Part shown: positions 7,821-14,978 of the stretch, piece after piece
Position numbering within the stretch: the stretch's first letter is position 1
Layout of the letters: every line of letters starts with the position of its first letter
Origin: Citricoccus alkalitolerans
Lineage (GTDB): Bacteria > Actinomycetota > Actinomycetes > Actinomycetales > Micrococcaceae
NCBI RefSeq assembly: GCF_039528175.1
Contig: NZ_BAAALH010000002.1
Coordinates: 1,364,001-1,428,000, forward strand
Length of the DNA: 64,000 nucleotides
Direction of reading: 5' to 3'
Position numbers and translations under genes: made by a program
Notes under the pieces: model-generated
What the model saw: the letters and a program-made list of their open reading frames with translations, nothing else
What the model was told of the DNA's origin: nothing
Database searches by the model: none

Positions 7821-8690
7821 ATGCACCGGCATTACAACGGACTGAAGACCACCCTGCTGATCGCTGGACTGTTCGCCGTGCTGCTGGCGATCGGCGGTGT
7901 CATTGCTGCCGGGACGGGAAGCCCTACGTGGATCTGGATCTTTGCGCTCATCGGACTGGCGTCCACGGCCTACAGCTACTGGAACAGTGACAAGATCGCG
8001 ATCCGTTCCATGCGTGCCTATCCGGTCACCGAGCAGGAACAGCCGGAGATGTACCGGATCGTCCGCGAGCTCTCCGAGGCGGCCCAGCAGCCGATGCCGC
8101 GGCTCTACGTGGCGCCCACGACCTCACCCAACGCGTTCGCCACGGGGCGCAATCCACAGAATGCCGCCGTGTGCTGCACCGAGGGGATCCTGCAGATGCT
8201 CAATGCGCGCGAACTGCGCGGGGTGCTGGGACATGAACTGATGCATGTCTACAACCGGGACATCCTGACGTCCTCCGTGGCCGCCGCCGTGGCCGGCGTC
8301 ATCACCTCGGTGGCCCAGTTCATGCTGTTCTTCGGAGCCGGACGGGACAACCGCGGGGCGAACCCCCTAGCGATGATCGCGCTGGCACTGCTGGCCCCGT
8401 TCGCGGCCTCACTCATCCAGATGTCCATCTCCCGGACCCGCGAATTCGACGCGGACGAGGATGGGGCGAAGCTGACCGGGGATCCGCTGGCCCTGGCTTC
8501 GGCCCTGTACAAGCTACAGAACGGGATCCAGGCGGCGCCGCTGCCGTCCGAGCAGCGGCTGCAGAACACCGCGCACCTGATGATTGCCAACCCGTTCCGG
8601 AACGTGAAGAAGATGTTCTCCACGCACCCGCCCATGAGCGAGCGGGTCAAGCGCCTCGAGGGCATGGCCCGGGAGCTGGGCCAGGCCTGA
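7821..8690 (+). CDS. htpX: Zinc metalloprotease HtpX
   Basis: HtpX is a membrane-bound M48 protease that degrades misfolded membrane proteins. The 289-residue product has two N-terminal membrane segments (about 11-30 and 37-52), the zinc motif HELMH at residues 138-142, a further hydrophobic pair (about 155-205), and TREFDADEDGA supplying the third zinc ligand (Glu). Length and layout are standard. AAGGAC lies about eleven bases before the ATG, a loose spacing. It is followed by convergent genes. Confidence 0.95.
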   Translation: MHRHYNGLKTTLLIAGLFAVLLAIGGVIAAGTGSPTWIWIFALIGLASTAYSYWNSDKIAIRSMRAYPVTEQEQPEMYRIVRELSEAAQQPMPRLYVAPTTSPNAFATGRNPQNAAVCCTEGILQMLNARELRGVLGHELMHVYNRDILTSSVAAAVAGVITSVAQFMLFFGAGRDNRGANPLAMIALALLAPFAASLIQMSISRTREFDADEDGAKLTGDPLALASALYKLQNGIQAAPLPSEQRLQNTAHLMIANPFRNVKKMFSTHPPMSERVKRLEGMARELGQA

Positions 8691-8746
8691 TCCGGCAGCC
8701 CGTCTGACTCTGCGGCCCAGCTGACCCATCGGGCCACGGGCCAGTG

Positions 8747-9235
8747 TCAGGACGAGGGCAGGAGCCCGCCGGCGCGCTCCCAGGCGCGAGTCAGGTGGTC
8801 CTTGACCGGAGCGGACAGCACCTCATCGGCCGTCTTCTCGGCCTGACGGATCGAACCGCCGGCCGCCTGCCGCGCCTCCTCGGCGATGGCCCGCTGCTGA
8901 CGGTGCCAGTCGCGATCCTCGAAGCGCGGCTCGGTGGCGATCGCTGCCAGTTGCGCCGCGATCCGGTTCTGGTTTCGTTCCGCAGCTCGCAACCGCTCTG
9001 GTTCAAGGACCTGGTCGATGAAGCCGCCGTGGACCACGAGGCCGAGGCCCCCGTCGAGGCCGTGGCGTAGGGCCACGGCCAGGACCGTCTCTGCGGGGAT
9101 GCCCGCGAGGCCGGGGTCCTGCGCCACCCAGGCCTGCTGGGACAGTGGCCGGCCACGGCGGGCATCCACGAGCACATCGCCGAGGGTCGCCTGCAGCGTG
9201 CTGACGAAGCCGTCGGGGGTGATCAGGTAGAGCAT
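8747..9235 (-). CDS. Hypothetical protein downstream of yajQ
   Basis: This 162-residue soluble protein is not recognised. The first half is hydrophobic-mixed (MLYLITPDGFVSTLQATLGD); the second half is rich in Ala, Arg and Glu with likely helices. GAGG stands six bases before the ATG at 9233-9235, which decides the start although the frame is open further upstream into yajQ. It lies 28 bases after yajQ and is probably cotranscribed. Codon usage (G/C at third positions) matches its neighbours. Confidence 0.65.
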   Translation of the reverse strand: MLYLITPDGFVSTLQATLGDVLVDARRGRPLSQQAWVAQDPGLAGIPAETVLAVALRHGLDGGLGLVVHGGFIDQVLEPERLRAAERNQNRIAAQLAAIATEPRFEDRDWHRQQRAIAEEARQAAGGSIRQAEKTADEVLSAPVKDHLTRAWERAGGLLPSS

Positions 9236-9263
9236 GGTGTCCTCGGTCGGTCGAACGGGCTTC

Positions 9264-9752
9264 TCAGCGGAAGTTGATGAATTGCAGGTCGGCGTCCTCG
9301 AAGTCCTTGAGCATGGCCATGGTGGCCTGCAGATCGTCGCGGGACTTGGAGGAGACGCGGAGCTCGTCGCCCTGGATGGCGGCCTTGACGGATTTCGGGC
9401 CCTCATCGCGGATCAGTTTGGTGATCTTCTTGGCGGTGGGCTGGTCGATGCCCTCCTTGATGGTCGCCTCCATGCGGTATTCCTTGCCCGAGGCGTAGGG
9501 CTCGCCGGCCTCGAGAGACTTGAGGGAGATGCCGCGCTTGACCAGCTTGGACTGGAAGACATCCAGGACGGCCTTGACGCGCTCCTCGGAAGCGGCCTTC
9601 ATCAGGATGGACTCGCCGTTGAAATCGACCTCCGCGCCCACACCCTTGAAGTCATAGCGCTGGGCTATCTCCTTCTGGGCCTGGTTCAGGGCATTGCTGA
9701 TCTCCTGCTTGTCGACCTTGCTGACCACATCAAACGTCGAATCGCTGGCCAT
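9264..9752 (-). CDS. yajQ: YajQ-family nucleotide-binding protein (DUF520)
   Basis: This 162-residue protein has the standard YajQ length. Hallmarks are the N-terminal STFDVVSKVDKQEISNALNQ, RYDFKGVGAEVDF and the C-terminal DLQFINFR, with a duplicated ferredoxin-like fold. Family members bind nucleotides or RNA, and some bind cyclic di-GMP; the role in actinobacteria is not settled. GAGGAGC precedes the ATG. Confidence 0.93.
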   Translation of the reverse strand: MASDSTFDVVSKVDKQEISNALNQAQKEIAQRYDFKGVGAEVDFNGESILMKAASEERVKAVLDVFQSKLVKRGISLKSLEAGEPYASGKEYRMEATIKEGIDQPTAKKITKLIRDEGPKSVKAAIQGDELRVSSKSRDDLQATMAMLKDFEDADLQFINFR

Positions 9753-9917
9753 GGCTCCTCTTCACTGTTGTGTCCGCCGCCATGAGAGGGCGGTGGACTC
9801 GGGTGGGACGTTCCTCGCGGACAGCCTACCGGTGGGCCCTGGTGCCGTGGCATACCGGGCCGATGCTCGGGCGCGAGTGGGGAGAATGCAGGGAAGATCG
9901 CCGGGGGAAGACGCCGA

Positions 9918-9947
9918 TTCGAAATCCTGGCCCGGCTCCGGTAAAGT
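9918..9947 (+). promoter_or_regulatory. Candidate promoter of tRNA-Tyr
   Basis: TTCGAA (9918-9923) and TAAAGT (9942-9947) are separated by 18 bases. The same arrangement (TTCGAC, 18 bases, TAAAGT) precedes tRNA-Trp at 58580-58609, which raises confidence in both. Transcription would begin about 50 bases before the tRNA. Between yajQ (9752) and here no gene is visible. Confidence 0.45.
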
Positions 9948-10003
9948 GAGGTGTCGCCGACCGAACGGAATGGTTCAGACCAGATCCGCGCGGGAGGGGC
10001 CCC

Positions 10004-10085
10004 GGCAGATTACCCGAGCGGCCAAAGGGGGCTGACTGTAAATCAGCTGGCATTGCCTTCACTGGTTCGAATCCAGTATCTGCCA
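10004..10085 (+). tRNA. tRNA-Tyr (GTA)
   Basis: The acceptor arm GGCAGAT (10004-10010) pairs with ATCTGCC (10078-10084), followed by discriminator A. The anticodon loop CTGTAAA carries GTA at 10038-10040 inside the stem CTGA/TCAG. A long variable arm is present, as expected for bacterial tRNA-Tyr (class II). The T arm is CACTGGTTCGAATCCAGT. CCA is not encoded. Confidence 0.97.
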
Positions 10086-10123
10086 CCCAGGGACCCGGTA
10101 GTCCATACCGGGAGCAACAGAGA

Positions 10124-10159
10124 AGCACCGCAGGAGCAAGGGCTCCTGCGGTGCTTTTT
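10124..10159 (+). terminator. Strong intrinsic terminator after tRNA-Tyr
   Basis: A perfect 14-bp stem (AGCACCGCAGGAGC with its complement) closes on a four-base loop AAGG and is followed by TTTTTG. It ends the tRNA-Tyr transcript and is the clearest intrinsic terminator in the window. Confidence 0.92.
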
Positions 10160-10271
10160 GTTTGTCTCCTCTGCAACCCGCCTATATTCCCTCGATCCCG
10201 GCCCAAGGACACCGCCCTCCTCTGCACGGGGAGCGTCGACGCCGAGAAAGGATCATTGACGGAACCGACCA

Positions 10272-10301
10272 TTGTTTCTGACAAGCGAGTGTCCATAAGA
10301 T
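10272..10301 (+). promoter_or_regulatory. Candidate promoter of the SLH esterase gene
   Basis: TTGTTT (10272-10277) and TAAGAT (10296-10301) are 18 bases apart, matching the TAnnnT type of -10 element seen at the tRNA genes. The predicted start is near 10308, about 80 bases before the 34-codon leader ORF. The stretch between the tRNA terminator and this promoter (10160-10271) contains no recognisable gene. Confidence 0.4.
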
Positions 10302-10316
10302 GTGTCCACCACTCGC
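10285..10316. promoter_or_regulatory. Inverted repeat flanking the candidate -10 element
   Basis: GCGAGTG (10285-10291) and CACTCGC (10310-10316) are perfect complements 18 bases apart, bracketing the TAAGAT element. Centre-to-centre spacing is 25 bases, so the arms lie roughly on opposite or offset faces of the helix. This could be a repressor site covering the promoter. Confidence 0.35.
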
Positions 10317-10318
10317 AC

Positions 10319-10334
10319 TGTGGCCTACATCACA
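10319..10334. promoter_or_regulatory. CRP/GlxR-like binding site
   Basis: TGTGGCCTACATCACA matches the CRP/GlxR consensus TGTGA-N6-TCACA at nine of ten positions, the half-sites being TGTGG and TCACA. It is centred at about 10326, just downstream of the candidate promoter, a position more suited to repression or to activation of another start. A cAMP-responsive control of an esterase for plant-derived phenolics would make biological sense; that is inference. Confidence 0.5.
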
Positions 10335-10388
10335 ACTCATAGGGGTGCTGGTCCGCGGGTGATAGCCCCTTCCTGAAAGGACATCGCC

Positions 10389-10493
10389 ATGGAACGCCCC
10401 GATGGTCACTCCCCGGACCGAACCGCCCCAGACCGAACCGCCCCGAACGGACCTCCGGCCGATCGCCGGCCGAGTCGGCGGGGGAGGTGCTGA
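10389..10493 (+). CDS. Possible 34-codon leader ORF, coupled to the SLH esterase
   Basis: A short ORF starts at ATG 10389 with AAAGGA ideally spaced upstream (10377-10382), and ends with TGA one base before the ATG of the esterase (TGAGATG). The product is 34 residues, basic, Pro/Arg-rich, and contains the repeat DRTAP twice in a row because of a 15-bp tandem duplication. It shows no conserved domain. It could be a translational leader that couples ribosomes to the esterase start, a regulatory uORF, or chance. The good ribosome site and the tight junction favour a role, but codon composition is not convincing as a protein. Confidence 0.35.
   Translation: MERPDGHSPDRTAPDRTAPNGPPADRRPSRRGRC
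10416..10445. repeat. Two tandem copies of a 15-bp unit
   Basis: GACCGAACCGCCCC plus one variable base occurs twice (10416-10430, 10431-10445). It is in frame with the 34-codon ORF, encoding DRTAP-DRTAP. Confidence 0.9.
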
Positions 10494-10494
10494 G

Positions 10495-12756
10495 ATGAGC
10501 CGAGTTTCCCTCCGCCGAGCCGTTGTCGCCGGCGCCGCCGCCGTCGGACTCCTCCTGAGTTCGTCCGGCGTGGCGTGGGCGGGCACCACGGCCCCGGCCG
10601 CCTCCCCCGCCTTCGCCGCAACCACCTCAATCGCGGGCAGCGGCTCGTCAGCAGGAGTTCTGGACTGCACGTCACTGTCCGGATTCGAGTTCCAGTCCAC
10701 CACCATCACCGGTGCCGAGGTGGTGCCCGCAGGTACCCTCACCAACCGGGGTGAGGATATCGGTGAGCATTGTCTCGTCACGGGGCAGATGAACGAGCGG
10801 ACCAGTCCCGTCGACGGCCAGGAGTACGCCATCGGCTTCGAGATGCGCCTGCCGAAGGACTGGAGCGGTCAGTACCTCTACCAGGCCAACGGCGGAATGG
10901 ACGGCTCCGTCAGCACCGCCGTGGGCCAGGTAGGCGGCGGCGAGAGTGGCCTCCAGATGGGCATGGCGGTCATCAGCTCGGACGCCGGCCACACCGGCAG
11001 TCAGAACCCCACCTTCGGCCTGGATCCACAGGCCCGGTTGGACTTCGGCTACCAGGCCGTGGGCACCCTGACCCCGATGGCGAAGTCCCTCGTGGAGGAG
11101 GCCTACGGCAGCGCGCCGGAGTACTCCTACCTGACGGGCGGGTCCAACGGCGGCCGGCACACCATGGTGGGGGCCTCGCGCTACACGGACGACTACGACG
11201 GCTTCCTCGCGCTGGCACCGGGGTTCAACCTCCCGCAGGCGGCGGTGGCCCAGTTGTGGGGCGCGCAGCAGTGGAACACCGTGGCCACCAGCGATGACCT
11301 GAACTCGGCCCTGACCATGCCGGAGCGCGTGCTGCTGGCGGAAGCCATCCTGGCCCAGTGCGACGAGCTCGACGGCCTGGCCGACGGTCTGGTACAGGAC
11401 CAGGATGGTTGCGGCGAGGTCTTCTCCGTGACGGACCACGTTCCCACGTGTGAGGCCGAGCGGGACGGGACGTGCCTGAGTGAGGAGCAGAAGGCCGTGG
11501 TGACGACCGTGTTCTCGGGCGCGACCACGAGTGACGGCACCGCCCTCTACAGCTCCTTCCCCTATGATCCGGGTCTTGTCGATCCAGGCTGGGGCTTCTG
11601 GAAGTTCAACGCGTCCATCGCACTGGACCCCATGGCCGTGGGGTACATCTTCTCCACCCTGCCCTTCGCTCCAGCGCTGGACTCACTGCGGGATTTCGTG
11701 CTGGACCTGGACATCGACGAGGCCAACGCGTCGATCTACGCGACTGAGGGGATCTACACCGAGAGCGCCATGGAGTTCATGACTCCGCCGGACCTGGAGT
11801 TCGCCGACCTCAAGGCCTCCGGCGGCAAGATGATGGTCATCCACGGTGCCTCGGACGGGGTGTTCTCCTCGAACGACACCTCCGCGTGGTACCGGAACCT
11901 CAACGAGGCCCACGGCGGTGACGCCTCCGACTTCGTCCAGTACTACGAGGTGCCGGGCATGAGCCATGTGTCCGGCGGCCCGGCCACGGACCAGCACGAT
12001 GCGCTCGCGTCCCTGGTCGGCTGGGTGGAGGACGGCGAGCGTCCGGAGAGACTGGAGGCCTGGGTCAACCCGGCCAATGGCCAGGTTCCGGAGGACTGGT
12101 CGAGTGAGCGGTCTCGCCCGTTGTGCATCTATCCCGCCGTGGCCACCTACACGGGCGGAGACACCGAGTCTGCCGCCAGCTTCGACTGTGTGGAGGACAC
12201 CGGCCCCGAGGTGCCGGACTTCTCGGACAATCTCCCGGGCTCTCCGTACTACGCCCCGGTGCAGTGGATGGCCCGGACCGGATTGTCCCTGGGATACGCC
12301 GATGGGACGTTCCGCAAGAGCCAGGCTGTCACGCGGGCGGAGACCGCGGCCTTCCTCTACCGGTACATGGCGCCTGATTTCGAGGCACCGGAGGAGTCCC
12401 CGTTCTCGGATCTCTCCGAGAGCTCCGGCCATTTCACGGCGATCGCTTGGGCTGCGACCGAGGACATCACCCGGGGGTACGCGGACGGGACCTTCCGTCC
12501 GGCCGATTCCGTGACCCGCGGGGAGTTCGCCACGTTGCTGTATCGGCTCGAGGCACCGGATCACCAGGCCCCGGCCACCTCCCCGTTCAAGGACCTGCCC
12601 GTGGGCGGCTCGAACTACGAGGCCATCACCTGGCTGGCTTCAGAGGGCATCTCCCTGGGCGAAACGGATGGCAACTACAACCAGACCGCGCCGGTGAGCC
12701 GTGGGCATATCTCGGCGTTCCTGCAACGCTATGACGCCTTCGTCAACGGCGACTGA
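10495..12756 (+). CDS. Secreted tannase/feruloyl-esterase-family hydrolase with C-terminal SLH repeats
   Basis: This 753-residue exported enzyme starts with a signal peptide (MSRVSLRRAVVAGAAAVGLL, likely cut after AWA near residue 29). The body matches the tannase/feruloyl esterase alpha/beta-hydrolase family, with nucleophile Ser217 in GGSNGG, Asp454 in HGASDG and His491 in MSHVSGG as probable triad. Family members cleave ester bonds of gallate or hydroxycinnamate; the substrate here is unknown. The last 180 residues hold three S-layer-homology repeats (YADGTFR, YADGTFRPADSVTRGEFA, then a degenerate GETDGNYN), probably for cell-wall attachment. ATG 10495 is chosen for GGGGGAGG six bases upstream and the signal peptide. 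The SLH part resembles that of the protein at 27232-30162. Confidence 0.85.
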   Translation: MSRVSLRRAVVAGAAAVGLLLSSSGVAWAGTTAPAASPAFAATTSIAGSGSSAGVLDCTSLSGFEFQSTTITGAEVVPAGTLTNRGEDIGEHCLVTGQMNERTSPVDGQEYAIGFEMRLPKDWSGQYLYQANGGMDGSVSTAVGQVGGGESGLQMGMAVISSDAGHTGSQNPTFGLDPQARLDFGYQAVGTLTPMAKSLVEEAYGSAPEYSYLTGGSNGGRHTMVGASRYTDDYDGFLALAPGFNLPQAAVAQLWGAQQWNTVATSDDLNSALTMPERVLLAEAILAQCDELDGLADGLVQDQDGCGEVFSVTDHVPTCEAERDGTCLSEEQKAVVTTVFSGATTSDGTALYSSFPYDPGLVDPGWGFWKFNASIALDPMAVGYIFSTLPFAPALDSLRDFVLDLDIDEANASIYATEGIYTESAMEFMTPPDLEFADLKASGGKMMVIHGASDGVFSSNDTSAWYRNLNEAHGGDASDFVQYYEVPGMSHVSGGPATDQHDALASLVGWVEDGERPERLEAWVNPANGQVPEDWSSERSRPLCIYPAVATYTGGDTESAASFDCVEDTGPEVPDFSDNLPGSPYYAPVQWMARTGLSLGYADGTFRKSQAVTRAETAAFLYRYMAPDFEAPEESPFSDLSESSGHFTAIAWAATEDITRGYADGTFRPADSVTRGEFATLLYRLEAPDHQAPATSPFKDLPVGGSNYEAITWLASEGISLGETDGNYNQTAPVSRGHISAFLQRYDAFVNGD

Positions 12757-12780
12757 GTAGTCCTTGCCGTCCGTCCCGTT

Positions 12781-12819
12781 CCTGCCCGTGGCCGCACCAT
12801 TCACGCGGCCACGGGCAGG
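12781..12819. terminator. Bidirectional hairpin terminator between convergent genes
   Basis: CCTGCCCGTGGCCGC and its exact complement form a 15-bp stem around a nine-base loop. It lies between the SLH esterase (plus) and the minus-strand hypothetical gene, whose last codons run through the right arm. There is no T-run on either strand, as is common in high-GC actinobacteria. Confidence 0.65.
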
Positions 12820-13283
12820 GGCATCACGTCCCAGATGGTGCAATAGGCCTGATCTGGGGCACCCATGACCGACTCGTAGTAGGCCCAGGCCCATGCCGGA
12901 GCCCCATTCGAATCGGGAGGCGCAGCAGGGCAGTCTCCGGGCTCCAACCAGCGGCCGGCCACGCAGATGAAATCGAGATAGTCGGCCACGGATCCGTCCC
13001 GGGGCGGCTGGAGCGAGTCCTTGAGGTCCGCCGCAAGTGCGACCCCGTAGAGTTCCGTGGCGTCGGTGTCCAGGACCAGTCCGCAGTCCCGTTCGAACGC
13101 CTGCACCCACTCCATGGACTCGCGCAGCACATGCTCCGGTTCGTCTCGTTCCACCACCACCATGACGGTCGTGCGCCGTCCGGGGACCATGCGTCCCGGG
13201 CCGGACGGACCGTGTTTGGACTGCGGTGCCGGTCTCGCGCGTGGTGAGGAAGGTGGCTGTGGGGGCGGGGCGTCGCACGACAT
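12801..13283 (-). CDS. Hypothetical protein
   Basis: This 160-residue protein has a Pro/Ser/Arg-rich disordered N-terminus (about 35 residues) and a folded part from VMVVVERDEPEHVL on, rich in Trp and acidic residues (AWAWAYYESVMG). I do not recognise the family. The ATG at 13281-13283 has GAGGAG six bases upstream, which supports the start and the strand over the overlapping open frames. Its stop falls inside the terminator hairpin. The span to the next gene (13284-13490) holds no other feature I can support. Confidence 0.55.
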   Translation of the reverse strand: MSCDAPPPQPPSSPRARPAPQSKHGPSGPGRMVPGRRTTVMVVVERDEPEHVLRESMEWVQAFERDCGLVLDTDATELYGVALAADLKDSLQPPRDGSVADYLDFICVAGRWLEPGDCPAAPPDSNGAPAWAWAYYESVMGAPDQAYCTIWDVMPLPVAA

Positions 13284-13490
13284 CGGATGCTCCTCGGTTG
13301 GTCGTTCCAATGGGTCGGTCCTCTGCTGACCGGATGATCCGACGCTATGAAGCCGGTTGGCCCCGCATCAGGGGTCCAGTGCCCGTCCGTGGGCAACGCG
13401 CGGGGCAGATAGACGCTGTGGAGGAGCGGCCCGCCGTCGCTTGTGGACCCGGCTCCCGCGGGGCAGTCAGCGACGGTTAGGGTGGAAGGC

Positions 13491-13889
13491 ATGGCAACCA
13501 CCGAGATCACCGAAGCCGGATTCGAACAGACCATCACCGAGAACGACATCGTCTTCGTCGACTTCTGGGCCGGCTGGTGCGGACCTTGCAAGCAGTTCGC
13601 CCCGGTCTACGAGCAGGTGTCGGGCGAGCACCCGGACATCGTGTTCGGCAAGGTCGACACCGAGGCCGAGCGGGGCCTCGCCGCCGCCGCGAACATCACC
13701 TCGATCCCGACCCTCATGGCGTTCCGGGACAAGGTCCTGGTCTACGCCCAGCCCGGCGCCGTCAACGCCACCCAGCTGCAGGAGCTTGTCACGGCTGTCA
13801 AGGGACTGGACATGGACGAGGTCCGGGAGAAGGTCGCGCAGAACCAGAATCCTGATCAGAACTCTGCTCAGAACTCCGACCAGAACTGA
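13491..13889 (+). CDS. trxA: Thioredoxin
   Basis: This is a 132-residue thioredoxin with the redox motif WCGPCK (residues about 27-32) in the typical context VDFWAGWCGPC, followed by FGKVDTEAERGLAAAANITSIPTL with the cis-Pro. It reduces protein disulfides in the cytoplasm. After the fold there is a charged stretch and an unusual tail QNQNPDQNSAQNSDQN made of Q/N repeats, absent from standard thioredoxins. The ATG at 13491 with GGAAGG upstream is preferred to an upstream GTG. The next gene is convergent and begins directly at the following base. Confidence 0.92.
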   Translation: MATTEITEAGFEQTITENDIVFVDFWAGWCGPCKQFAPVYEQVSGEHPDIVFGKVDTEAERGLAAAANITSIPTLMAFRDKVLVYAQPGAVNATQLQELVTAVKGLDMDEVREKVAQNQNPDQNSAQNSDQN

Positions 13890-14936
13890 CTACCGCCGCC
13901 GGTGGTCCGCCGGTGCCAGCCGCGGGCCGAACCGGCTGAACCTGACGCCGGACAGGCCGATGAGCCGGACCACGCGCTGCCGATGACCACCCCACGGTTC
14001 CAGTAGCCGCAACATGCCGGCATCGTCGGTGCGCCGGCCGGTCAGCACCTCGCCCACATGATGGGCCAGGTGGTAGTCGCCCACGGCCACCGTGTCCGCG
14101 GCACCATGCGTCCGCTGCACGGTCTCCGCGGCCGTCCAGACGCCGATTCCCGGCACGGCGGTCAACGTCTCAGCGGCGACTCCCGCGGGTAGATCGGCCA
14201 GTCGTTCCAGGGCGCTCGCCCGCTCGGCCACCCGTAGCATCGCCCTCGACTGTGCGGGCTGGACCCAGCCGGCGTGCCAGGCCCAACTGGGGATTCGCCG
14301 GACGGCATGGGCGGTCGGCGGCAACAACATGCCCGGTGGCGCCGGAACCGGAGCCGCCTCACCGAATCCCCTTACCAGCCAGCGCCACCCGGACCGGGCC
14401 TGGTCATGGGTGACCTTCTGTTCCAGGACCACGGTCAGCAGCTGGTCCACCATCCTCCCCGTGGCCGGTAGGCGCAGTCCGGGGTTCGCGCGGCGGGCCT
14501 GTATCACCGCATGCGGAAGCGTCGCGGCCGATCCTTCAGCCCCTGCTTCCCGCGAGGTCCCCGCCGAATGCGGGGCGAGGAGCGCGTCGAAGGCCGACCA
14601 GTCGTCGTCGAGCCCCAGCAGCCGGTGTGCGTCTGCCACCGCAGCCGAGGCTCCGGGGCCCCACGCGAGCACCGGGACCGGACCCGGGGTCAGCGCCGAG
14701 GGCGCCGGCCGGACGAGCACCGTCACCGGATCGCCCGAGCCCGGCACCCGGTAGCAGAGCCAGACCCCATCGGGGCGGGACTGCACGGTGGGATCGGCCT
14801 GTCCGCGCTGCAGGACGCCCAGGGTCAGTCGCACGTCCACGGGGGCGCCGGGCTCCAGGACCACGGCGGCGTCCGGGGCGGGCAGGGAACCTAACACCCT
14901 GCCATTGTCCCCCGTTGAGTGGTCACGCGGATTCAT
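13890..14936 (-). CDS. AlkA-like 3-methyladenine DNA glycosylase / HhH-GPD protein
   Basis: This 348-residue base-excision-repair glycosylase has the helix-hairpin-helix VPGIGVWTAAETVQRTHG (about 261-278) followed by VAVGDYHLAHHVG with the catalytic Asp, the HhH-GPD signature. The N-terminal 150 residues resemble the poorly conserved AlkA N-domain. The ATG at 14934-14936 is used; a GTG 13 codons later is possible. It is divergent from the cystathionine beta-synthase gene with only 42 bases between starts. It ends immediately next to the thioredoxin stop. Confidence 0.85.
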   Translation of the reverse strand: MNPRDHSTGDNGRVLGSLPAPDAAVVLEPGAPVDVRLTLGVLQRGQADPTVQSRPDGVWLCYRVPGSGDPVTVLVRPAPSALTPGPVPVLAWGPGASAAVADAHRLLGLDDDWSAFDALLAPHSAGTSREAGAEGSAATLPHAVIQARRANPGLRLPATGRMVDQLLTVVLEQKVTHDQARSGWRWLVRGFGEAAPVPAPPGMLLPPTAHAVRRIPSWAWHAGWVQPAQSRAMLRVAERASALERLADLPAGVAAETLTAVPGIGVWTAAETVQRTHGAADTVAVGDYHLAHHVGEVLTGRRTDDAGMLRLLEPWGGHRQRVVRLIGLSGVRFSRFGPRLAPADHRRR

Positions 14937-14978
14937 GCTCTTGCCGCCCGAGGCGGCCTCGGCGGTACCGTTGAACCC

